NCBI GenBank assembly: GCA_937915045.1
Contig: CALDNM010000196.1
Coordinates: 1 to 11,538, forward strand
Source: an uncultured Clostridia bacterium
GTDB taxonomy: Bacteria; Bacillota; Clostridia; Peptostreptococcales; Anaerovoracaceae
Reading direction: 5' to 3'
Length of the DNA stretch: 11,538 nt
Positions 6,254 to 11,538 of the stretch are shown here, in pieces. Within the stretch, counting starts at the first letter, position 1. Each line of letters opens with the position of its first letter. Both the position numbers and the translations under genes were made by a program. The notes under the pieces are model-generated. The model saw nothing but the letters and a program-made list of their open reading frames with translations. It made no database searches and was not told the DNA's origin.

Positions 6254-6969
6254 TGCTCTTCTCCGCTCTTTTCTATAGCTTCCCCAAGGTCCAGCGCGCC
6301 CGTGTAGAGTGCCTTGCCGAGTATCGCCGCGTAAGTCACGCCGCGAAGTTCCTCGATCTCCGAAATATACGTGATGCCGCCCGAAGCGGTGACATCGAGT
6401 CCGCAGACCTCGCTGAGTTTTTTATATGCAGTAATGTTCGTTCCCCCGAGGCCGCCGTCTTTCGCGATGTCGGTGTAGATGACCGCTGACACGCCGATCT
6501 TCTCGAGGTACCTGCAGAACTCGAAGCTGTCTTCGTCAGTGACCGTCTTCCATCCGTGTATCGCGACCTTGCCGTCCTTCGCGTCCACTCCGACCGCGAT
6601 CTTTTCGCCGTATTTCGCGACTGACTTTTCGAGAAAATCCCTGTCCTCGACCGCGGCCGATCCGAGTATGACCCGTCCGACTCCCGCTTCGAGATACTGT
6701 TTTATCCTCTCTTCATCTCTTATGCCGCCTCCGACTTCCACAAACATGTCGGTGCTTTCTATTATCTTTTTTATAGTATCGAAGTTGACGAGCGCTCCGT
6801 CCTTCGCGCCGTCGAGATCCACAAGATGCAGATACCTCGCGCCCGCGTCAGCGAAACCTTTCGCCGTACTCACAGGATCGTCTCCGTATACAGTCATCCT
6901 GTCGTAATCTCCTTCGACGAGACGGACGACTTTTCCGTCTCTCAGATCTATTGCCGGATATATCTTCAT
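6250..6969 (-). CDS. hisA: ProFAR isomerase
   Basis: This 239-residue (beta/alpha)8-barrel catalyses the Amadori rearrangement of ProFAR to PRFAR, the substrate of HisHF. The catalytic pair is Asp8 (AIDLRDGK) and Asp129 (VGVDAKDG). The HisA-typical GW follows at 139-140. Phosphate loops are EVGGGIR (78-84), YTDIAKDG (165-172) and TASGGI (194-199). The frame stays open 90 bases upstream of 6969, but the ATG at 6969 is the start: MKIYPAIDLR is the classic N-terminus, GAGGAG precedes it, and the extension would overlap hisH. One base separates it from the hisH stop. Confidence 0.97.
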   Translation of the reverse strand: MKIYPAIDLRDGKVVRLVEGDYDRMTVYGDDPVSTAKGFADAGARYLHLVDLDGAKDGALVNFDTIKKIIESTDMFVEVGGGIRDEERIKQYLEAGVGRVILGSAAVEDRDFLEKSVAKYGEKIAVGVDAKDGKVAIHGWKTVTDEDSFEFCRYLEKIGVSAVIYTDIAKDGGLGGTNITAYKKLSEVCGLDVTASGGITYISEIEELRGVTYAAILGKALYTGALDLGEAIEKSGEEQ

Positions 6970-6970
6970 G

Positions 6971-7579
6971 CTACTTCTCCTCACTGAAAGCCTTGAGTAT
7001 CCCGAGCCCGACCTTGCCGCTCTTCTCCGGGTGGAACTGAGTCCCGCAGACGTTGCCATTTCTCACTACGGCCGTCACGTCAGTACCGTACTCGACCGTC
7101 GCGGCCGTCTGCTCGCCCGGTCTCGCGTAGAAACCGTGGACGAAATAGACGTAGTCTCCGTCGTTTATATTTTTGAACAGCGGATCGTCCTTCGTGAACT
7201 TCAGACTGTTCCATCCTATCTGAGGGATCTTGTACTCCGGCCCGATGTCGTCAGCGAGAGGCACGATATCTCCTTTGATGAGACCGAGCCCCTTGAACTC
7301 GCCGTACTCGAAGCTCCGTTCGAACAGGAGCTGCATGCCGAGGCATATGCCCATGAGAGGCTTGCCGGCCGCCGCCTGATCCAGAAGCGTGTCTACAAGT
7401 CCTGTAGCGTAAAGCTTCTTGCTCGCGTCCTCGAACGCGCCTACTCCCGGCAGTATGATCTTGTCCGCTTTTATTATATCTTTCTTTTTATTTGTTACCT
7501 TTGAATCGGCCCCGATGTATTTCAGAGACGACGCGAGCGAGAAAAGATTCCCCACTCCATAATCTATGATCGCTATCAT
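6971..7579 (-). CDS. hisH: imidazole glycerol phosphate synthase, glutamine amidotransferase subunit
   Basis: This 202-residue class I glutamine amidotransferase hydrolyses glutamine and channels ammonia to HisF. The catalytic triad is complete: Cys79 in GICLGMQLLF, and His183 and Glu185 in GTQFHPEKS. The N-terminal IIDYGVGNLFS and the LPGVGAF oxyanion-side loop (43-49) are standard. The segment FVHGFYA (146-152) replaces the commoner FVHSYY, a mild variant of a structural loop. ATG overlaps the hisB stop by one base (TAATG), and AAAGGAG lies seven bases upstream. Confidence 0.97.
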   Translation of the reverse strand: MIAIIDYGVGNLFSLASSLKYIGADSKVTNKKKDIIKADKIILPGVGAFEDASKKLYATGLVDTLLDQAAAGKPLMGICLGMQLLFERSFEYGEFKGLGLIKGDIVPLADDIGPEYKIPQIGWNSLKFTKDDPLFKNINDGDYVYFVHGFYARPGEQTAATVEYGTDVTAVVRNGNVCGTQFHPEKSGKVGLGILKAFSEEK

Positions 7580-8166
7580 TAAAGTACTCCTTTAGTCGAC
7601 GGCACTTCGTCCGCGAACCTTTCATCTATGGAAACCGCTTTCGCCAGAGCCCTCGCGAGCCCTTTGAATATCGCCTCGATGATGTGATGTGAATTGACAC
7701 CCGCAAGCTGTATGATGTGCAGCGTCAGCCCGAGCTCTCTCGAAAACGCGATCATGAATTCTTCAGTGAGTTCCGTGTCGAAATCCCCGACCTTCTCCGT
7801 CGGGATATCGATATCCAGATCCACAGACGATCTCCCGCTTATATCGAGCGACACCAGCACGAGAGCCTCATCCATCGGAAGCATCTGCTCGCCGTAACGG
7901 CATATGCCTTTCTTATCCCCGAGCGCCTCTTTGAAGACCTGTCCGAGAGTGATGCCGATATCTTCCACGGAATGGTGGTAATCCACCTTTGTGTCCCCAT
8001 CGCATTTGATCGCGAGGTCGAACCTTCCATGCCTCGCGAAGAGCTCCATCATGTGGTCGAAAAATCCGCATCCCGTATCGATGTCGTATTTGCCGACGCC
8101 GTCCAGGCAGAGACTTATAACTATATCTGTCTCGTTCGTCTTTCTCTTCATTTCACTTTTTCTCAT
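7579..8166 (-). CDS. hisB: imidazoleglycerol-phosphate dehydratase
   Basis: This 195-residue enzyme dehydrates imidazole glycerol phosphate to imidazole acetol phosphate, using a di-manganese site. The metal-binding signatures are intact: GFFDHMMELFARHGRFDL (34-51), DYHHSVEDIGITLG (62-75) and HHIIEAIFKGLARAL (160-174). It is the monofunctional form, without the N-terminal HAD phosphatase seen in enterobacteria, so histidinol phosphate must be dephosphorylated by another protein. The ATG at 8166 is preferred over that at 8151, because GAGGAGG lies seven bases upstream and the codon overlaps the hisC stop as ATGA. Confidence 0.97.
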   Translation of the reverse strand: MRKSEMKRKTNETDIVISLCLDGVGKYDIDTGCGFFDHMMELFARHGRFDLAIKCDGDTKVDYHHSVEDIGITLGQVFKEALGDKKGICRYGEQMLPMDEALVLVSLDISGRSSVDLDIDIPTEKVGDFDTELTEEFMIAFSRELGLTLHIIQLAGVNSHHIIEAIFKGLARALAKAVSIDERFADEVPSTKGVL

Positions 8167-9227
8167 TTCCCGGCCTCCTCGAATATCTCCTTCGTGTTCT
8201 CAATGAACGCGTCCATGTCCTCATCTTTTCCGATCGTGATCCTGATATAGTTTTTTATCGGGTCTTTGTCGAAATATCTTACTATTATATTCCTCTCACG
8301 CAATTTGCGGAAGAGCTCGGCTCCCGGCATCCTGCCGGTCTGCGCGAACACAAAATTCGTCTTCGACGGCAATACCGAAAAGCCCATTTCTGTAAGCTGC
8401 TCCGTGAACCTTTCGCGCGTGCCTATTATCTTCTGCCTTATCTCCTCGAAATATTCCTTGTCTTTCACCGCGGCTTCCGCGACAGCGAGCGCGATCCTGT
8501 CGACATTATATGGGTTGAAGCTGAACTTCAGTCTCTTCATATCGGCGATGATGTCTTCACATCCCATGCACCAGCCGACGCGCAGCCCGGCGAGCCCCCG
8601 GCTCTTGGACAGCGTCCTTATGATCATAACATTGTCGTATTTATCTATGAGCGGCGCGCATGTCTCCGCCCCGAAATCCACATAAGCCTCATCGACCACC
8701 ACGAGACAGTCGCTCTTTGCCCGTACCAGTTCCTCTATAGCGTCAGGGCTCAGCGCGCGTCCCGTCGGCGCGTTCGGATCCGGTATCACTATCGTCCCTT
8801 TCGCGTCCATATACTTTCCAAGATCGATCGAAAGATCATCTTCGAGCGGCACCGTATGCGCGTCGCATCTGAACACATCGCTGAACACAGGATAAAAGCC
8901 GTAACTCGTCTTTGGGAACCAGATCTCATCCCCGAATCCCATGAACAAAAACGCGAGTATCTCGTCCGACCCATTACCGAGCATTATCTGCTCCGGCCTG
9001 ACGCCGCACTCCTCCGCGATCGCCTTCGTGAGATCCGTACCGTCGGGATCCGGATACAGCATGAGATGATCCGCGTCAGCGTTCCTCAGCGCGCTGACCG
9101 CCTTCGGGCTCGGCCCGTAAGGATTCTCATTTGTATTCAGTTTGATGAGCCTGCCTACCGTCTTCGGCTGCTCACCCGGTGTGTACGGCTCCAGCGACTG
9201 AAGCCCGCTGTTGAAAAATCTGCTCAT
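8163..9227 (-). CDS. hisC: histidinol-phosphate aminotransferase
   Basis: This 354-residue fold-type I PLP enzyme transaminates imidazole acetol phosphate with glutamate to give histidinol phosphate. Key residues are visible: LNTNENPYGPSP (30-41) at the substrate site, Asn152 in PDPNAPTG, Asp179 and Tyr182 in VVDEAYVDF, the Schiff-base Lys208 in RTLSKSRGLAGLRVGW, and the carboxylate-binding Arg329 (YIRITIG). The start has AAGGAG six bases upstream. Ten bases separate it from hisG, at the place where hisD usually lies. HisC-family enzymes can also act on aromatic substrates, but operon context fixes the main role here. Confidence 0.96.
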   Translation of the reverse strand: MSRFFNSGLQSLEPYTPGEQPKTVGRLIKLNTNENPYGPSPKAVSALRNADADHLMLYPDPDGTDLTKAIAEECGVRPEQIMLGNGSDEILAFLFMGFGDEIWFPKTSYGFYPVFSDVFRCDAHTVPLEDDLSIDLGKYMDAKGTIVIPDPNAPTGRALSPDAIEELVRAKSDCLVVVDEAYVDFGAETCAPLIDKYDNVMIIRTLSKSRGLAGLRVGWCMGCEDIIADMKRLKFSFNPYNVDRIALAVAEAAVKDKEYFEEIRQKIIGTRERFTEQLTEMGFSVLPSKTNFVFAQTGRMPGAELFRKLRERNIIVRYFDKDPIKNYIRITIGKDEDMDAFIENTKEIFEEAGK

Positions 9228-9237
9228 TTTTTGCTCC

Positions 9238-9867
9238 TTACTTAGATCCGCTTATCTGTTCGCTCAGCTTCTCTGCCATATCGGAAATGATCCCGTTCTG
9301 GAATTTGAAACTCGACTTGTTCGCGATGAACCGCGCGCTTATATCCTTGAACGCGTCCGTCACGACCAGATCGTTGGCCTTGAGCGTATTTCCCGTCTCG
9401 ACAATATCCACGATCACATCGGAAAGACCGGTGATCGGCCCGAGCTCTATGCTTCCGCGCAGATAGATTATCTCTATGTCGCGGTTTTTTTCGCTGTAGT
9501 AATGCTTCGCCACATTTACATATTTTGTGGCTACCCGAAGTGTCCTGCTCCTGTCCTCTTTATAGCCTCTCGGCGCCGCGACGCACATCCTGCACTTCCC
9601 GATCCCGAGATCGAGGAGCTCATATACGTCAGGCTCTTCCTCGAGGAGTATATCCTTGCCCACGATGCCGACATCCGCCGCGTGATGCTCGACGTACACC
9701 TGTACATCTCCCGGTTTCACGAGCAGATACCTGAGTCCTTTTTTTCTGTTTTCTATGACGAGTTCTCTGTTGATATCGTTGTAAGCCGGGCAGTCAAAGC
9801 CCGCTTTGTCCAGCATCGCGTATACAGAATCGCCGAGTCTGCCCTTCGGCAGCGCTATATTAAGCAT
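9238..9867 (-). CDS. hisG: ATP phosphoribosyltransferase, short form (HisZ-dependent)
   Basis: This 209-residue enzyme starts the pathway by joining PRPP to N1 of ATP. It is the short form, lacking the roughly 80-residue C-terminal histidine-binding domain of the long form, so activity and feedback inhibition should depend on HisZ in a hetero-octamer. The N-terminal LNIALPKGRL, the ADVGIVGKD segment (65-72) and the PRPP-binding loop DIVETGNTLKAN (154-165) are all present. The ATG overlaps the end of hisZ by eight bases (ATGCTTAA) with AAAGGAAG upstream, so the two partners are probably made together. Confidence 0.97.
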   Translation of the reverse strand: MLNIALPKGRLGDSVYAMLDKAGFDCPAYNDINRELVIENRKKGLRYLLVKPGDVQVYVEHHAADVGIVGKDILLEEEPDVYELLDLGIGKCRMCVAAPRGYKEDRSRTLRVATKYVNVAKHYYSEKNRDIEIIYLRGSIELGPITGLSDVIVDIVETGNTLKANDLVVTDAFKDISARFIANKSSFKFQNGIISDMAEKLSEQISGSK

Positions 9868-10999
9868 TTGTCTTCCTTTCTGTCAGCACGCCGTCCTTCA
9901 GCCTGTAGACCTTCCCGCATCTCAGTCCCTTCGGCCGTGCTCTCTCGGCCCTCGCGCTCAGCCCCTGCTTTCGGAGCCCTGTGATCGCCTTTGCTACATT
10001 CTCGAGCGGCTCCTTCGCGCCGTAAAGCATCAGCGCGTCCACATCGTATTTATCTTTTTCCACCGCGAGCTGGCTCAGTTCATTCAAGTAAAGCCCGAAC
10101 CCTATCGCTCCTGTATTCCTGCCGAACTTCGCCATCGCTTTGTCGTACTGTCCGCCGGCAAGGACGTGCCTCGCGAGCTCACGGAAATACCCTTTGAAAA
10201 TGATGCCGTTGTAATAGTTCGTATCGTTGACGAGCGAAAGATCTATCTGTACATTCTTCGACGCGTTCATCGCCCGAAGCCCCTTCGCCACTCTCTCAAG
10301 CTGATCGAGGCCTTCACTCATCTCGTCATTTATGACATATTTCCCAGCGCGCTTAAGAGTCTCATTCACCGGTCCGAAAAGAGTCGGCACGGCCTTCAGC
10401 CTCTCGATCTTCTCCTCCGGTATGCCAAGACTTTCAGCGACTTTCGCTATACCCGGCACGTTCTTTCTTCTTATAAGATTGAGAAGATGCACATAATCTC
10501 TTCTCTCGATCCCGCATTCCTTCGTAAGATCATCCAGAAGCTCCGTAACGAAACTCATATGCGATATCTCAAGGATGTATTCCTGATCGATGCTCTGCAG
10601 GGTTTTGACAGCGAGCGCTATGACTTCAGTAATGCCGTAATCATCGGCATCACCGAGATACTCCAGTCCCATCTGCTCGATCTCCACGAAATTGTTCCCC
10701 TCGCGGTCCTCTCTGTACACATTTTCAGTATAGTAAAGTTTCTCGCTCGACTGCATATCGGCCGTCGAATTCTTGATGATGCTGAGCGTCACATCCGGCT
10801 TGAGCGCCATGAGACGCCCATCGAGATCCGTAAATGTCAGCACTTTATCGCCCGACAGAAAATCCATGTTCGACGCGTAAAGCCCGTATTCCTCGAACTT
10901 GCTCATCTTGAATTTCTGATAACCGTACTGCTCGTACAGCCCGCGCAGATTCCGCGCGGCTGCTTCAGCCGGTGTAATTTTTGCCTGTTTGTATTTCAT
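9860..10999 (-). CDS. hisZ: ATP phosphoribosyltransferase regulatory subunit
   Basis: This 379-residue class II histidyl-tRNA synthetase paralog binds HisG and mediates histidine inhibition; it does not charge tRNA. The aaRS-like core is visible: LKPDVTLSIIKN (66-77), the degenerate motif 2 region YYTENVYREDREGNNFVEIEQMG (89-111, HisRS-specific residues changed) and motif 3-like GGQYDKAMAKFG...GFGLYLNEL (282-308). A short C-terminal tail from about residue 316 replaces the tRNA anticodon domain. I start it at the ATG at 10999, with TAAGGA eight bases upstream, rather than at the GTG at 11017, which has no such signal. It is the first gene of the operon. A true HisRS is less likely given its adjacency to short hisG. 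Confidence 0.95.
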   Translation of the reverse strand: MKYKQAKITPAEAAARNLRGLYEQYGYQKFKMSKFEEYGLYASNMDFLSGDKVLTFTDLDGRLMALKPDVTLSIIKNSTADMQSSEKLYYTENVYREDREGNNFVEIEQMGLEYLGDADDYGITEVIALAVKTLQSIDQEYILEISHMSFVTELLDDLTKECGIERRDYVHLLNLIRRKNVPGIAKVAESLGIPEEKIERLKAVPTLFGPVNETLKRAGKYVINDEMSEGLDQLERVAKGLRAMNASKNVQIDLSLVNDTNYYNGIIFKGYFRELARHVLAGGQYDKAMAKFGRNTGAIGFGLYLNELSQLAVEKDKYDVDALMLYGAKEPLENVAKAITGLRKQGLSARAERARPKGLRCGKVYRLKDGVLTERKTNA

Positions 11000-11191
11000 C
11001 TTGATATCCTTAGTCACTTTCGCTGCTTCTTTTTGTTTCTATTATATTACAATATTCCGTGTGCTTTATCCAGTCCGCGCGCGACGGGCACATCATGCCA
11101 CGTTTCCCAGTGCTTCTGCCTCCTGCCGCGTGGGCAGGGTTTCCTGTTTGCTCGCTTTAACGCGTTAACGCGTTAAATAGATAAACAACAT
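11000..11191 (-). promoter_or_regulatory. long GC-rich leader of the his operon
   Basis: From the predicted start at 11191 to the hisZ ATG the message would carry about 190 untranslated bases, more GC-rich than the flanking spacer. It contains small hairpins, for example CCTGCC (11122-11127) with GGCAGG (11133-11138) and GGCA (11087-11090) with TGCC (11096-11099). There is no histidine-codon run, no T-box sequence and no terminator-like T run. A second TATAAT lies at 11046-11041 without a good -35, next to a small inverted repeat (ATATT/AATAT, 11044-11055). It could be a second, weaker start near 11034. An 8-codon mini-ORF (MLFIYLTR) opens at the predicted first base. Confidence 0.5.
11156..11177. 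promoter_or_regulatory. 22-bp perfect palindrome, probable operator of the his promoter
   Basis: The sequence TTTAACGCGTT is followed directly by its exact reverse complement. It is also two overlapping TTAACGCG units. It lies about 15-36 bases downstream of the predicted start, where a bound protein would block elongation or initiation. The even, spacer-less symmetry suggests a dimeric helix-turn-helix repressor; the family is not identifiable. Confidence 0.6.
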
Positions 11192-11197
11192 GTTGAT

Positions 11198-11243
11198 ATT
11201 ATACGCGTTGCAGCTTCCTGTGTCAACTTTTTTGAGCTTTTTT
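11198..11243 (-). promoter_or_regulatory. perfect consensus promoter with A-tract UP element, reading into hisZ
   Basis: On the minus strand TTGACA (11226-11221), exactly 17 bases, then TATAAT (11203-11198) is a full housekeeping sigma consensus. Just upstream are two A6 tracts (11243-11238 and 11233-11228) spaced 10 bp apart, which should bend the DNA and bind the polymerase alpha subunit. The predicted start is the A at 11191. Confidence 0.8.
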
Positions 11244-11249
11244 GATTCT

Positions 11250-11364
11250 GGAGCGGACCACTGACATAAATTCGCTCCTGCCTTATGATTTGGGACACAG
11301 GAGCGCACCGCTGATTTAAGATCCGCTCCTGCCTCATGGTTTGGAGCACAGGAGCGCACCGCTT
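11250..11364. repeat. direct repeats of about 50 bp with internal inverted arms
   Basis: Two similar units (11250-11299 and 11300-11350) and a short third (from 11351) each begin GGAGCG-ACC-CT. Units one and two then contain CGCTCCTGCCT-ATG-TTTG. Within unit two, CAGGAGCG (11298-11305) pairs with CGCTCCTG (11324-11331). Unit one has the shorter GGAGCG/CGCTCC pair. They look like a REP-like or miniature-element array. An open frame across them (minus strand, 11165-11455) yields a repetitive Cys/Asn/His peptide and is not taken as a gene. Confidence 0.75.
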
Positions 11365-11374
11365 CTATAATAAC

Positions 11375-11401
11375 GCCGCCGGAGCAGCCGCGCTCGGCGG
11401 C
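11375..11401. other. very stable GC hairpin
   Basis: GCCGCCGGAGC (11375-11385) pairs with GCTCGGCGGC (11392-11401) over ten bases with one bulged G and a six-base loop. On the plus strand a T-rich stretch comes only about 25 bases later; on the minus strand GTTATTATAG follows directly. It may be a terminator for a neighbouring unit or part of the repeat element beside it. Confidence 0.5.
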
Positions 11402-11538
11402 GCTTCCGCTGCTTTTGCTCATTATTATTTTTTTGAAAAACTCTCTAATGGACAAATGAAGGTATTTTGAAATCTTCCATTGGATCGAGTGGGTTTGCGG
11501 GGTCGGGCAGCCGGGATCAGGTGAAAATGACCCGATCT
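11402..11538. other. unassigned right-hand edge
   Basis: I see no credible gene. An imperfect inverted repeat (AATGGA near 11447 and TCCATT near 11476) and a T7 stretch near 11428 are the only structures noted. A gene reading from beyond the edge cannot be excluded. Confidence 0.4.

Noticed and set aside
6970..7059. 30-residue N-terminal extension of HisA
   Set aside because: It overlaps hisH, lacks family similarity, and a strong ribosome binding site precedes the internal ATG at 6969.
9806..11176. 456-codon plus-strand ORF opposite hisZ and hisG
   Set aside because: It is antisense to two unmistakable his genes, rich in Arg/His/Leu as expected of a shadow frame, and has no start signals.
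11250..11364. Possible CRISPR array
   Set aside because: Units abut without unique spacers, copies are imperfect and only about two, and there are no cas genes.
11165..11455. 96-codon minus-strand ORF with repeated SCxPNHxAGA motifs
   Set aside because: It is a translation of the direct repeats, the GC hairpin and the consensus promoter with its operator, and has no ribosome binding site or known family.

Overview
The window looks like the chromosome of an anaerobic member of the Bacillota, most likely class Clostridia. This is an inference from gene content. It has a split transketolase encoded by two overlapping genes, a HisZ-dependent short-form HisG, a fused HisIE, strong GGAGG-type ribosome binding sites and Gram-positive-style promoters. 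GC content is moderate and uneven: the biosynthetic genes are richer in GC than the pilin block and the spacers. I cannot name a genus from the sequence alone.

Left part (1-2015, plus strand): the 3' part of the transketolase N-terminal subunit gene runs off the left edge and is translationally coupled to the gene for the C-terminal subunit. A 9-bp tandem repeat begins across the last codons and stop codon of the second gene. The spacer behind it carries a doubtful small membrane ORF and several inverted repeats. Middle part (2016-3370, minus strand): two tandem paralogous type IV prepilin-like genes lie behind a near-consensus promoter, with no pilus assembly genes in view. Next (3371-4737): an AqpZ-type aquaporin (minus) and a small multidrug-export family (COG2426-like) membrane protein (plus) are divergently transcribed. 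The second has an extended -10 box placed so that its mRNA may be leaderless.

Right part (4734-10999, minus strand): a compact histidine biosynthesis operon in the order hisZ-G-C-B-H-A-F-IE. Most junctions overlap or nearly touch, which implies translational coupling. Its products cover the steps from PRPP and ATP to imidazole acetol phosphate and histidinol phosphate. hisD, which usually lies between hisG and hisC, is absent, and no histidinol-phosphatase gene is visible, so the last two activities must come from elsewhere.

Upstream of hisZ (11000-11243) is an elaborate control region: two A6 tracts in helical phase, a perfect TTGACA-N17-TATAAT promoter, a 22-bp perfect palindrome at about +15 to +36, and a roughly 190-nt GC-rich leader with no visible T-box. 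Further upstream are about 50-bp repeats with internal inverted arms and a strong GC hairpin. This control region is the most interesting part of the window. I did not find a clearly novel multi-gene system such as a defence locus, CRISPR array or prophage.
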